A stretch of 64,000 nt of DNA from Sphingomonas guangdongensis (GCF_900199185.1 NZ_OBMI01000003.1:744001-808000), one strand, 5' to 3'. Counted from the first letter of the stretch, positions 1-8,125 are shown. A program made the numbers and translations. The notes: generated from the letters alone by a model not told the origin.

Positions 1-234
1 GGTGACAAGCTTCCGATCGGTGCAGCGATGAACAAAGGACTAACGATCAAGCTCGGCCAAACCCACGTGCAGCGCTATACTAGACCGTTGCTGGAAAAAA
101 TCGTCGCGGGCGCGATCGACCCCAGCTTCGTGATCACCCACCCGGCCAGTCTTGAAGACGCGCCAGAAATGTACGCTAAATTCCGCGACAAGGAAGAAGG
201 TGTGATCAAGGTTGTTATGCGCCCGCACGGTTGA
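1..234 (+). CDS. Zinc-type alcohol dehydrogenase, C-terminal end (partial)
   Basis: The reading frame is open from base 1 and ends at a TGA at 234, so only the last 77 residues are present. They read like the C-terminal part of the Rossmann and catalytic fold of medium-chain zinc-dependent alcohol/formaldehyde dehydrogenases, with the family-typical segments [20 protein letters not shown] and [20 protein letters not shown]. Family knowledge: NAD(P)-dependent oxidation of alcohols or formaldehyde adducts in the cytoplasm. The catalytic zinc ligands lie upstream, outside the window. A perfect 16-bp inverted repeat follows at 273-317. The neighbours are other redox genes, mostly broken (aldo/keto reductase and catalase remnants), which suggests a decaying oxidative-stress cassette. 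Confidence 0.75.
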   Translation, partial: GDKLPIGAAMNKGLTIKLGQTHVQRYTRPLLEKIVAGAIDPSFVITHPASLEDAPEMYAKFRDKEEGVIKVVMRPHG

Positions 235-272
235 TTGGCGGAATAACCGGAAACAGGGCGCTTATCGATGCC

Positions 273-317
273 GATCGACACCGCCGCTTTGGAGCACGTG
301 TAGCGGCGGTGTCGATC
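273..317. terminator. Perfect 16-bp inverted repeat, candidate terminator
   Basis: Arms GATCGACACCGCCGCT (273-288) and AGCGGCGGTGTCGATC (302-317) are exact reverse complements around a 13-nt loop. The repeat lies 39 bp after the dehydrogenase stop codon. There is no T-tract after it, so a classical intrinsic terminator is uncertain; it could be a bidirectional hairpin between convergent transcripts or a transcript stabiliser. The rest of the 235-599 stretch holds only this repeat and the aldo/keto reductase remnant. Confidence 0.5.
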
Positions 318-350
318 AGCTTGCGACCAAGTATGTCGGCAGACCTAGGG

Positions 351-542
351 TCAGGACTCGTTGACCATAGCGAACAGCGATGGCCGACGCACCAGGAAGC
401 GAAGCGCCACTTGGCGTGCGGTCGCGCCGTGGCTGGCCGCGATCTCCTCCAGCACGCGCCCGCCAGGGGTGCGCGGGCCGGGGAAGTCGCCTTGGCCGAA
501 CGGGCTGTCGGCGCCCGGCCGCGCGAACTTCCCATGATTTAG
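351..542 (-). pseudogene. Aldo/keto reductase C-terminal remnant
   Basis: On the minus strand this stretch reads as the C-terminal part of an aldo/keto reductase of the YeaE/DkgB-like group: SPFGQGDF, then GGRVLEEIAASHGATARQVA, then LRFLVRRPSLFAM, before a TGA at 351-353. In intact family members the last motif continues into an 'AIPKAS' strand and a further C-terminal tail; here it changes to MVNES and stops. Nothing upstream on the minus strand (beyond about 545) continues the (beta/alpha)8 barrel, so both ends are lost. It lies between the dehydrogenase end and the ABM-like gene, so it is most likely debris of a detoxification cassette. No function is expected. Confidence 0.5.
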
Positions 543-599
543 GCCCAGGACGCCTTCCGTGGAGCTCGAGGCGCTACCATCGGAACAAGGAGAGAAAAG

Positions 600-1274
600 A
601 TGCACAAGGCACTGTTCGTAGGCATTGAAGCCGGGCCGACCCACCAGGAAGATGCCGCTGAATTCCTCCGGGGTGCGCTGGAGCCGGTCGAGCATGAGCA
701 GGACACGCGGCACTGGTACGCGCTGCGCTTTGGCCCCGCCGACTTCGCCATCTTCGATACCTTCCCCGGCAATGCCGGCCGGCTGAAGCATCTGTTCGGC
801 ACGGTCGGCCGGGCGCTGGTGGTGAAGACCTTCACCATCCTCAACGGATTGCCGGAGATCGAGCCGGCCGACATCCTCGCCCTCAAGGTGCCGGCGGCGG
901 ACGCCCTGCCGCGCTTGGCCCTGCATGTTCCGCTTGAAGCACGGGACGGTGCGGAGGAAGAGGTTGCCCGCTTCCTCCAAGGAGCCCGATCGGCCGTGGA
1001 GCGGGAGCCTGGCACCCTGTCGTGGTACGCTCTGCGTCTCGGAAAGACTCGGTTCGCCATCCTCGATACCTTCGCCGACGAGGCAGGGCGCGAGACGCAT
1101 CTGTCGGGCGAAATCGGCACGGCGCTATCCGGAAGCGCTGCTTCGCTGTTCGCCGAGCCTCCCCAGATCCACCGCGCACAAATCTTGGCGTTCAAGATTG
1201 CATCCGCTGGTGATGAGGAGAGGACGAGCAGGAACACGTCGGTCGCGCGGCCGCTTGAGAGAGGGACAGTCTGA
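600..1274 (+). CDS. Tandem ABM-like (dimeric alpha/beta barrel) protein
   Basis: This 224-aa protein is built from two similar halves of about 100 residues. Each half has the pattern 'E..F...A...V..E..T..WYALR.G...FAIFDTF' followed by 'H..G..G.AL'. This is typical of antibiotic-biosynthesis-monooxygenase (ABM) or quinol-monooxygenase-like dimeric alpha/beta barrel proteins, which normally work as homodimers of one such unit; here the dimer appears fused into one chain. The ATG at 600 is preceded by an AAGGAGAG-type ribosome site (about 588-595). The stop overlaps the start of the catalase remnant (TGATG at 1272-1276), so the two were probably co-transcribed. The exact substrate cannot be told from sequence. 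Confidence 0.65.
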   Translation: MHKALFVGIEAGPTHQEDAAEFLRGALEPVEHEQDTRHWYALRFGPADFAIFDTFPGNAGRLKHLFGTVGRALVVKTFTILNGLPEIEPADILALKVPAADALPRLALHVPLEARDGAEEEVARFLQGARSAVEREPGTLSWYALRLGKTRFAILDTFADEAGRETHLSGEIGTALSGSAASLFAEPPQIHRAQILAFKIASAGDEERTSRNTSVARPLERGTV

Positions 1275-1428
1275 TGGACACGAAGCAGAAGGTGCTCGTT
1301 GGAGCGGCCGTCGCCAGCACCGCGGCAGCCGGGGCCGCGTTCGCGTTCAAGTCCGCGGGCACGGATTCGAAGCTCACCAAGGCCCCTTGTCCGCCGTCAG
1401 CACCAATGGCACAGATTTGAGGTTGTGA
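1274..1428 (+). pseudogene. Catalase N-terminal remnant, frameshifted and IS-truncated
   Basis: Starting at the ATG at 1274, the frame gives a twin-alanine leader (MDTKQKVLVGAAVAS...) as found in front of sphingomonad catalases. It then runs into a premature TGA at 1418-1420. Shifting frame near 1388 restores LSAVSTNGTDLRL, which resembles the segment just before 'TTNQG' at the start of the mature catalase core. At 1426 the sequence switches to the end of an IS3-family element. So the gene appears to carry a frameshift and to have lost its whole catalytic core. The catalase identification rests on this short leader and is inferred. It is translationally coupled to the ABM-like gene upstream. 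Confidence 0.45.
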
Positions 1429-1535
1429 TTTAAGGAGGATCTGGGCTTCGTCGTAGTGACGAAGGAACGAAGATGAAGCCCAGATCCTCCAACGTAAAAT
1501 CGCCCGCCAAGGCCTCAGCAGAGCGGGTAGTGAAC
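1426..1535 (+). mobile_element. IS3-family insertion sequence remnant (left end and orfA start)
   Basis: After the catalase break, an ATG at 1473 begins MKPRSSNVKSPAKASAERVV, which matches the recognisable N-terminus of IS3-family orfA transposase proteins (family proteins continue with an HTH region; here the match stops after about 20 residues near 1532). The short frame then runs into unrelated sequence and ends at 1559. The leader before the ATG carries an exact inverted repeat (1434-1449 and 1475-1490) that would hide the transposase start in a hairpin, a known protective arrangement in insertion sequences. Neither orfB nor a right end is present. Confidence 0.6.
1434..1490. repeat. 16-bp inverted repeat over the IS orfA start codon
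   Basis: GGAGGATCTGGGCTTC (1434-1449) and GAAGCCCAGATCCTCC (1475-1490) are perfect reverse complements separated by 25 nt. The first two bases of the orfA ATG (1473-1475) lie in the loop and the last base in the stem. Such a hairpin would reduce translation from read-through transcripts. Confidence 0.7.
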
Positions 1536-1549
1536 CGTGGATTTGAGGG

Positions 1550-1738
1550 ATGCACCTGAAGCCGTCTCTCGTGACCGTGCTGCGCAACCACGACTTCAAG
1601 AACGACTGGAACCCAGACATCTACGTCCGCCACCGCGACAACGAGCAGATCTTCATCCAGGCGATGGGCTATGACACCCTGATCGCCCATGCGAAGAAGC
1701 GCAATCAGGCCTTCTTCAGCGTCCTGTTCGGCGAGTAG
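1550..1738 (+). CDS. Short unknown protein or C-terminal gene fragment
   Basis: This 62-aa frame starts with ATG directly after an in-frame TGA (1544-1546). It has ordinary protein composition (VTVLRNHDFKNDWNPDIYVR, then IQAMGYDTLIAHAKKRNQAF) with no low-complexity bias. It begins within 20 bp of where the IS3 remnant breaks off and has no clear ribosome site, so I read it as the surviving C-terminal end of a gene truncated by the insertion and deletion rather than a free-standing gene. I do not recognise the family. Confidence 0.35.
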   Translation: MHLKPSLVTVLRNHDFKNDWNPDIYVRHRDNEQIFIQAMGYDTLIAHAKKRNQAFFSVLFGE

Positions 1739-2059
1739 ACGCTCACCGGCTAATGACCTTACCTACGGCTTTACGGCTGCATGCACCGCCGTTGACCGTC
1801 ATAAGGTCAGCGTCGGCCGGTTGGTAAGGTTCCTTGCTACTGGAACAGGGACAGGAAGTCGGCCTGGCCGGCGACCAACGCCACGCGATCGCGGACATCG
1901 GCTCGATCAAGGGAGAGGCGCCTTAGGTCGCCGCTATGCTGATGGGTGAGCGACGACCTGCGGTGGAATACCGCTGACGCTTCGCCTGAGGGTTGCTGAC
2001 GTGGCCTGACGACCACGGCCGGGACGAAAGCTGCGCCACCAGCAATGGAGGAACAGACG
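1739..2059. other. Non-coding stretch before the XRE-type regulator
   Basis: No convincing gene is visible. It holds a separated inverted repeat, TGACCTTA (1754-1761) and TAAGGTCA (1802-1809), with a further GTAAGGT copy near 1824. These could be operator half-sites for the regulator that starts at 2060. Its ribosome site GGAGG (2047-2051) is at the end of the stretch. Confidence 0.3.
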
Positions 2060-2785
2060 ATGACCCTTTATACTCCCATCATGGCGTTCGGCGACCGCGT
2101 GAAGACGCTCCGCAAGGAGCGGGCGATGACCCAGGAGGATCTGGCCGGACGGTCAGGCCTGGCGCTTGCGACGATCCAGCGCGCGGAGCGGGGCGAGCGG
2201 CTCTCGGCCGACACGATCGCGTCGCTAGCGGCCGCGTTCGATCTCCATGCGACCGACCTGACATCGTCGGAGCAGGCTCAGGACGATCAGCCCTATCTGC
2301 CGCTGGAGACGATCCGCAGCGGACGCCAGCTCGTTGGCCTGATCGGGCGGAGCGAATCCCTCGACTTCGGCTTCGTCGAGCTGAGCGATCTCGGCCAGGC
2401 GGAACTCGTCGAACAGCTTCAGGCATGGTGTTCGCCGCTCGGCCCGAGCCGCATTCCGGCCGGTGCCGTCGGGCAGGTGAAGCTGGAACTCGAAGCCCTG
2501 CAGCTTCTCAACGCCATGACCAAGCACGGTCTGACCGTCACCGGCGCCACCTTCACCGTCACGGCCTACGAAGTAGATGACGATTGTGGCGCCGGACAGC
2601 CCGTGCTCATGGGGCAATGCGACTACGTCTGCGCGGTGCTGCGCGTGGGTACGCGGGACGAACTCATCGACCGGGCCTATGTCATGGACGGCCTGGGCAA
2701 ATGGGAGAATCCCGGCCAGGAAGTTGTCTTCCCGGCGCAGCCCGACACCCTGGAAGACTGGCTGCGCGACCTGGGAACTGCCTAG
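2060..2785 (+). CDS. XRE-family transcriptional regulator with unknown C-terminal domain
   Basis: 241 aa. Residues about 6-60 form a classic Cro/C1-type helix-turn-helix: GDRVKTLRKERAMTQEDLAG, then LALATIQRAERGERLSADTI. The remaining 180 residues form an alpha/beta domain I do not recognise. I chose the ATG at 2060 because GGAGG lies 8 bases upstream (2047-2051); an ATG at 2045 would add five residues but lacks a site. It is on the same strand as the PIN-like/SIR2 pair and 167 bp ahead of it, so it may control that cassette. This is inference; no operator has been shown. Confidence 0.75.
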   Translation: MTLYTPIMAFGDRVKTLRKERAMTQEDLAGRSGLALATIQRAERGERLSADTIASLAAAFDLHATDLTSSEQAQDDQPYLPLETIRSGRQLVGLIGRSESLDFGFVELSDLGQAELVEQLQAWCSPLGPSRIPAGAVGQVKLELEALQLLNAMTKHGLTVTGATFTVTAYEVDDDCGAGQPVLMGQCDYVCAVLRVGTRDELIDRAYVMDGLGKWENPGQEVVFPAQPDTLEDWLRDLGTA

Positions 2786-2952
2786 GCAGGCCGTACACGG
2801 CTGGGCGGCGAGCGCGCTCGGCGACGGTCCCGCTCAGCTGGTTGATGGAGCTGGTCGTGGAGCCGACGCCGTCGGGCTGAGCTGCGGGGTCTTGGCTGGC
2901 TCTTTCATGGAAGCGAATTGCAGCTCCCCCATGAGCCTGCTTCACCGGCAGC

Positions 2953-3852
2953 ATGATCACCTTGCTCGCGGGTTCGAACGCCCTTCGCCATGTCGGGCTA
3001 AAAGCCTATCTGCAGGCGTCGCGCGACCATGCTATTGCGCTCTCGGATCTGACCCTCGTCGAGATGCGCAAGTCGAAGGCGCTGGCGACATCGCGCGAGT
3101 CGGTCCGGATCGCCGCGCAGTTCCCGACCCAGCTGTTCGTGCTCCGCCGCACCGACCAGATCCTCGATGAACATGTGACGTGCGAAGCAGCGACACACGC
3201 GCTGTTCGATTATGACGAAACGATACAGTTCGCGGCCTTGTGCCGGCGTCTGCAGACGCTCCCTCCGCCGCCGGGCTTAGCGGAAGAGATGGCCGAGCAT
3301 GAGGCGAATGCGCGCCTGATCATGTCACGGCTCGCCGACCAAGTGGCCGAGCTGGAGCCGGGCCTCGTCAACGCCGCCCGGGATTTCACGCAGGCGGAGC
3401 TGACGCAGATCCGCACCGTGCAGCACATCGAGGATAGCACCCGCCGCAAGCTCCTCGACCTACTCAAGCAGACCACCGGCAGCTTCATCCTGCAGAACCA
3501 GGATCCGGGCCGGCGCGCACCGATGCTGCTGCGCGACGCCATGGGCCTGTTCGCCTTCCGTTACTCGCTCTGCATGCTGCTCTACTACATGGAGTGGGTC
3601 CGCGTCGGCCGGACGGTGGGAAAGAACCTGCCGCGGCGGGTCAACGATGTCGTCGACATGCAGATCGCGGCGATGGGGACCTTCTTCAACGGTGTCCTCA
3701 GCGCCGACGACAATCTGCAGATCGTGTCCAACACGGCGCGCCGGGTCCTGCGCGGGTTCGGCGCCTATGTCGGAACGGACTGGCGGCCTCCGCAGCCGCC
3801 GGACACGGACGATGGCGCATCGCCCGATGCACGCGCCGCCGATCCGCGCTAA
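2953..3852 (+). CDS. PIN-like domain protein paired with SIR2 effector
   Basis: 299 aa of unknown name. The ends resemble a PIN nuclease fold interrupted by a long helical insert. Near the N-terminus are LLAGSNALRHVG and then ALSDLTLVEM; near the C-terminus is RRVNDVVDMQIAAMGTFFNG followed by VLSADDNL, the usual place of the last two PIN acidic residues. The first catalytic aspartate, normally in a 'LDTN' motif, is replaced (AGSN), so metal-dependent RNase activity is doubtful. The middle (about 90-200) is helical with a hydrophobic YSLCMLLYYMEWV stretch. The gene ends 9 bp before the SIR2 gene, so the two are almost certainly co-transcribed. It may be a partner, sensor or inhibitor of the SIR2 protein. 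Confidence 0.5.
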   Translation: MITLLAGSNALRHVGLKAYLQASRDHAIALSDLTLVEMRKSKALATSRESVRIAAQFPTQLFVLRRTDQILDEHVTCEAATHALFDYDETIQFAALCRRLQTLPPPPGLAEEMAEHEANARLIMSRLADQVAELEPGLVNAARDFTQAELTQIRTVQHIEDSTRRKLLDLLKQTTGSFILQNQDPGRRAPMLLRDAMGLFAFRYSLCMLLYYMEWVRVGRTVGKNLPRRVNDVVDMQIAAMGTFFNGVLSADDNLQIVSNTARRVLRGFGAYVGTDWRPPQPPDTDDGASPDARAADPR

Positions 3853-3861
3853 CTCTCCGTC

Positions 3862-6800
3862 ATGCGCTTTCTCGCCAACGGCCCCTCGATCCCCGACGAT
3901 CTGCTGATCGCGCGTGATGCCGGCGACGTCATCTTCTTCTGCGGGGCGGGCGTCTCGCGTCACCGCGCCGGCCTTCCCGACTTCCTCAAACTCGGCGGCG
4001 ACGTCATCGACATCCTCGGCGCAGGCGAGAAGAGCCTCGCTCGCAAGCTCTTCCTGCGCATCAAGGCGCTCGATCCGATCGACGGGGTCGGCGGCCTGAT
4101 CGCGACCGACCGCATCTTCAGCCTGCTCGAGCGCGAGTTCGAGCAGCGAGACGTCCAAAGGGCGGTTGCGCGGGCGATCAAGCCGGCCGACGATGCCGAC
4201 GCCAGTGCGCACCGGACGCTGATCGATCTATCGCGCGGACGCGACGGCACGGTCCGGCTGGTCACCACCAACTTCGACCTTTTGTTCGAGGCCGCCGCGC
4301 CCGGCATTGCCTGCTCGGGGCCGCCGGCGCTGCCCGATCCGCGCAGCGCCGAGTTCGGCGGAATCGTCCATCTCCACGGCCGCGTAAACGGCGACTATTC
4401 CGGACCGGGGGACGAGGAGTTCATCGTTTCCAGTGCGGACTTCGGCCGCGCCTACCTGTCGGACGGCTGGGCCACACGGTTCATGCAGTCGCTGCTGGCG
4501 CGCTTCCAGATCGTCTTCGTCGGCTACGGTGCCGACGATCCGCCCGTCCAATATCTGCTCGAGGCGCTCAACCTCCACGCGGGCAACCGCAGCCGGCTGT
4601 TCGCCTTTCAGCCGGGCAGCAATGCGGACGACGCCGCGCTTTGGGAACATCGCGGCGTGCGGGCGATCCCGTTCAACAACAGCCAGAATTTCGATCCCCT
4701 GTGGGACAGTCTCGGCGCCTGGGCCGAACGCGCGCGCGACGTCGACGGCTGGTATGCCGGTCTTCTGGAGAGGGCCGCCGTGGGGCCGGCCGCGCTCGAT
4801 CCGCATGTGCGCGGGCAGATCGCGCACATGCTCTCGACCCGCGAGGGCGCGCGGCGCGTCAGCATCGCCGAACCGCCGCTTCCTGCATCCTGGCTGCTAG
4901 CGCTCGATCCGCGCCAGCGCTTCGACAAGCCCGGTCCGGTCGACCCCTATGGCGAGTCGGGCGAGCGCATCGATCCGTATGAGAGCCTAGCGCTCGACTT
5001 CGACACGCCACCGCAGCCGGTCGACGAGGGCGACGACCTGCGCGACCGGCCGGTCCCAGAAGGATCGTGGAGCGCCTTCGCGCCGACCCGCTTCGATCAG
5101 GACGATGCTCAGGACGCGAGCTTCGGTGACTTCTGCGGCGATAAGGTGACGGCGACCGGCGCGCTCAGCACGCGCCTCGGCCATCTCGCGATCTGGTTCC
5201 ACAGCGTCGCCCACCAGCCGATCGCGCTCTGGTGGGCGGCCGCGCGCGGCCCGCTTCACCCGCGCACCGTCGACATGATCCAGGCTTGGCTGCGGCAAGA
5301 TCCCGATCGCTGGCCCGACGACATCCGGCGCGGCTGGCGCTTCCTGATCGCCAGCTGGTCCGATCGCCGGGTCGATCCGAACCACGGCTATTACGAGCTC
5401 AGCACCCGCGTCGCCCGCGACGGCTGGTCGCAATCGCTGGTGCGCGACTATGCGGCACTGTTCCGCCCGCGTCTCAAGGTGGATCGCAAGTTCGGCATTC
5501 CACACCCCCTATCGTGGACCGAAAACGATCGGCCCAATCCTCTGCTCTCCTACGACGTCGACTATCCGCATCCCTACGAGCTGCTGGAACTTCCCAACGA
5601 GCAGCTTGGCTATGCGGTCACGCGCTTTCGCGAGAACCTCGACCTCGCTCGCTCGCTCGAAGTCGAGATCTCTGGGCACGATCACGTCTATTTGGAGACG
5701 ACGCGCTCCGACGACGGAGCCGCGCCGATCGCTTACGACAGCTTCGGCCTCACCGGCCCGATCGCGCTCTTCCTGCAGCTGATGGACCGGCTCGCTGGGA
5801 TCGCGCCGGTCCAGGCCAGAGCCGAGATCGCGGGCTGGCCCGCCGATGACCAGCATATCTTCGGGCGACTGCGGATCTGGGCCGCGAGCAGGCCGATCAC
5901 CGACGCAGCCGAGGCGGCGGACATCCTGCTCGGCTTTCCCGACGACATTTTCTGGGGCTCGGAGCATCAGCGCGATCTGCTCTATGCGATCCGCGATCGC
6001 TGGCCCGACTTCTCCGTCGAGGACCGGGCGCGCTTCGAGCGGCGGCTGCGCACCACCACCTATCCGTGGTCGGACGACACCCGCAGCGGCAAGGCCCGCC
6101 CAGAAGCGCACTATCGCCTTGACCGGCTGCACTGGTTGGCAGGCCAGGGCGTGGAATTCTCGTTCGATGTCGCGGCGGAAATGGCCGCGCTGCGGCCGCT
6201 CGCCGTGAATTGGTCGGAGCGCTCGGGCGCGGAAGCCGCAGACTCGCACGCTCCAGTCGTGCGCACCGTCAATACCGACCGCAACCCGCGCGGGCTCGAG
6301 CAGCTGCCGATCGGACAGATCCTCGATCGGGCGCGCCAGGCCGGCCAGTCCGACTTCTTCGATTTCGTCGAGCGTCGGCCGTTCACCGGCCTGGCCGAGG
6401 CAAAGCCAGCCAGGGCGTTGGCGGCGCTCGTCCACGCCGCGCGCCAGGGCGACGTTCCGGTCTCGTTCTGGTCGGCCTTCCTCTATGCCGAGAAGCGCAA
6501 GACCGATCCGGTGCGGCTCGCCCGCGCGATCGGTGGCAGGCTCGCGGCCTTGCCGCCCGCGTCGCTCAGCAGCATCGCCCATCCGGTCGCCGATTGGCTG
6601 CAGGGGCTCGGCGAGCGCCTGTTCGGCGAGCTCGCGCCGGTGCTCGACCTGCTATGGCCGCCGCTCATCGCCGCGCTGCCGCTCCGCAACGACGATCGCA
6701 AGCACAGGGTCGACAGCAGCTGGGCCAATGATGCGCTGAACGCGCCGGCGGGCAAGCTCGCCAGCCTGTTGATGAAGGACCCCGCCACCAAAGGGCGCGA

Positions 6801-7659
6801 GCTCGGCCAAGGCTTTCCCGAGGAATGGACCGCGCGGCTCGAGCAGCTCCTCGCCCTCCCCGGCGACATGCGGCGCCATGCCCTGGTCATGCTCGGTTTC
6901 CAGATCAACTGGTTGTTCGCCATCGCCCCCGACTGGGTTTCGGCACATCTGCTCAACGTGGTCGACGACGGGGGCGACGACGGCGACGCGCTCTGGGACG
7001 GAATCCTGTGGGCTGCACGCGCGCCGCGCCGCGCCCTCTACGAGCAGTTGAAGCCCGGACTTCTCGCGCGAGCCATGTCTCCGGTACGGCGGCGCGCGGA
7101 GGCGAACGTCATCGCCGGTTTCCTGCTGATCGGGTGGGGCGGCAACGCCGATGCCGATCCACCCGAGCAGCTCGTCACAAGCGCCGAGCTGCGCGAAATC
7201 CTGGTCGAAGGCGACGATGACCTGCGCGGCCAGGTCCTCTGGCATCTCGAACACTGGTCGGCGGACCCCGAAGGTCAGTGGCGCGCGCGCCTGGTACCGT
7301 TCCTGACCGACGTGTGGCCCAACCATCGCACCGTGCGCACACCGGCAATGTCGACCCGCCTCGTCGATCTCGCCATGGCGAGCGGCGACCTGTTCCCGGA
7401 GGTCGTGCAGGCGATCCTGCCGCGGCTGGTGGCGGTGCGCGGCGGCATGCTGCGCGGGTTCATGCTCCAGTCCGAGGCTGAGCAACATCCTGCACTGATC
7501 TACCCCGCCGCCATGCTCGATCTTCTCTGGGCGATCCTGGCCGAGGACGCGACGCTCTGGCCTTACAAGATGGAGGAAACGCTCGACGTTCTTGCCGATG
7601 CACCGGAGACCCGAGCCGATCCACGCTTGTCGGAACTGCGTCGGCGGCGCGCCGGCTGA
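3862..7659 (+). CDS. Large SIR2-family protein, probable NAD-depleting defence effector
   Basis: 1265 aa. The N-terminal ~250 residues are a SIR2 (sirtuin-like) domain: GAGVS (residues 28-32) for NAD binding, TTNFD (135-139), and HLHG with the candidate catalytic histidines at 170 and 172, then IVFVGYGADDPPVQYLLEAL. The remaining ~1000 residues are a helical-repeat-like region rich in Trp and Asp, reminiscent of SIR2 proteins with a DUF4020-type C-terminus. Known family members in defence islands (DSR, Thoeris ThsA, SIR2-HerA) hydrolyse NAD when phage is sensed and abort infection; that role here is inferred. It is coupled to the PIN-like gene upstream (9-bp gap) and followed by hairpins near 7863-7883. 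Confidence 0.7.
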   Translation: MRFLANGPSIPDDLLIARDAGDVIFFCGAGVSRHRAGLPDFLKLGGDVIDILGAGEKSLARKLFLRIKALDPIDGVGGLIATDRIFSLLEREFEQRDVQRAVARAIKPADDADASAHRTLIDLSRGRDGTVRLVTTNFDLLFEAAAPGIACSGPPALPDPRSAEFGGIVHLHGRVNGDYSGPGDEEFIVSSADFGRAYLSDGWATRFMQSLLARFQIVFVGYGADDPPVQYLLEALNLHAGNRSRLFAFQPGSNADDAALWEHRGVRAIPFNNSQNFDPLWDSLGAWAERARDVDGWYAGLLERAAVGPAALDPHVRGQIAHMLSTREGARRVSIAEPPLPASWLLALDPRQRFDKPGPVDPYGESGERIDPYESLALDFDTPPQPVDEGDDLRDRPVPEGSWSAFAPTRFDQDDAQDASFGDFCGDKVTATGALSTRLGHLAIWFHSVAHQPIALWWAAARGPLHPRTVDMIQAWLRQDPDRWPDDIRRGWRFLIASWSDRRVDPNHGYYELSTRVARDGWSQSLVRDYAALFRPRLKVDRKFGIPHPLSWTENDRPNPLLSYDVDYPHPYELLELPNEQLGYAVTRFRENLDLARSLEVEISGHDHVYLETTRSDDGAAPIAYDSFGLTGPIALFLQLMDRLAGIAPVQARAEIAGWPADDQHIFGRLRIWAASRPITDAAEAADILLGFPDDIFWGSEHQRDLLYAIRDRWPDFSVEDRARFERRLRTTTYPWSDDTRSGKARPEAHYRLDRLHWLAGQGVEFSFDVAAEMAALRPLAVNWSERSGAEAADSHAPVVRTVNTDRNPRGLEQLPIGQILDRARQAGQSDFFDFVERRPFTGLAEAKPARALAALVHAARQGDVPVSFWSAFLYAEKRKTDPVRLARAIGGRLAALPPASLSSIAHPVADWLQGLGERLFGELAPVLDLLWPPLIAALPLRNDDRKHRVDSSWANDALNAPAGKLASLLMKDPATKGRELGQGFPEEWTARLEQLLALPGDMRRHALVMLGFQINWLFAIAPDWVSAHLLNVVDDGGDDGDALWDGILWAARAPRRALYEQLKPGLLARAMSPVRRRAEANVIAGFLLIGWGGNADADPPEQLVTSAELREILVEGDDDLRGQVLWHLEHWSADPEGQWRARLVPFLTDVWPNHRTVRTPAMSTRLVDLAMASGDLFPEVVQAILPRLVAVRGGMLRGFMLQSEAEQHPALIYPAAMLDLLWAILAEDATLWPYKMEETLDVLADAPETRADPRLSELRRRRAG

Positions 7660-7804
7660 TCCCGGCTGCGGCACTATCGCGTAAGCGAGCGCAAACCGGA
7701 ACCATAGAAAAACAGCTTACGCCTGCGATCCGCTAAGCGGAACACACGACGGGCCGGCATTCAGTCGCCTCTTCGCATCTCCATGCGAAATCGGACACTT
7801 AGAA

Positions 7805-7850
7805 TGGTGGAGCCGAGGGACATCGAACCTCTGACCGCCGAATGCCATTG
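7805..7850 (-). pseudogene. tRNA-Ala 3'-end-like fragment, candidate attachment-site remnant
   Basis: Read on the minus strand, this stretch ends in GGTTCGATGTCCCTCGGCTCCA and then CCA at 7807-7805, like the T-arm, acceptor strand and encoded CCA of an alanine tRNA. A GGCAT anticodon-arm-like piece lies upstream. The 5' half is missing, and one T-stem position would be a mismatch, so it cannot be a working tRNA. Elements that integrate into the 3' end of tRNA genes leave such fragments at their distal boundary. It sits exactly between the SIR2 cassette and the conjugation module. Confidence 0.4.
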
Positions 7851-8039
7851 CGATGGTCAGCTTCCCGGCCATTCGCCGGCCGGGTTGCGTGACTCAAATT
7901 TGAACAAACGGGCGAAATGCCTTAGCTATCGCTTTGAGGCGGCCAGTCCGGTTTCCCCCACAGTGCGGACCTTCTGCTCTCGCCCTTTGTGCCGGGGACG
8001 GCTACGGAAGCAGGGGCCGGGTCCGAGTTATGCGGCTGG

Positions 8040-8087
8040 CTACGGCATGGGTGGCGCTAAGGCGCCTTGAGAGGAGGCATGCCGTAG
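8040..8087. repeat. Compound hairpin near the start of the exclusion-like gene
   Basis: The outer arms CTACGGCATG (8040-8049) and CATGCCGTAG (8078-8087) are exact reverse complements. An inner hairpin GGCGC (8053-8057), loop TAAG, GCGCC (8062-8066) nests inside. It ends 38 bp before the ATG at 8126 and could be a 5' leader structure of that gene or a transfer-related site. Confidence 0.45.
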
Positions 8088-8125
8088 ACGGGGAATGAGC
8101 CTGTCGGTTTGGAGAGAGCGCTGCT

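Larger units (their letters stand above)
7660..8125. other. Non-coding junction with tRNA-like end and hairpins
   Basis: The 466-bp gap between the SIR2 gene and the conjugation region has no convincing gene. It holds a degenerate tRNA-Ala 3' end (7805-7850, listed separately), a G+C-rich hairpin CCCGGCC...GGCCGGG (7863-7883) that could terminate SIR2 transcription, an inverted repeat GTCCG...CGGAC in the 7950-7975 area, and a compound hairpin at 8040-8087. Confidence 0.4.

Noticed and set aside
1426..1535. An intact insertion sequence
   Set aside because: Only the left end and about 20 codons of orfA remain; there is no orfB, right inverted repeat or target duplication.
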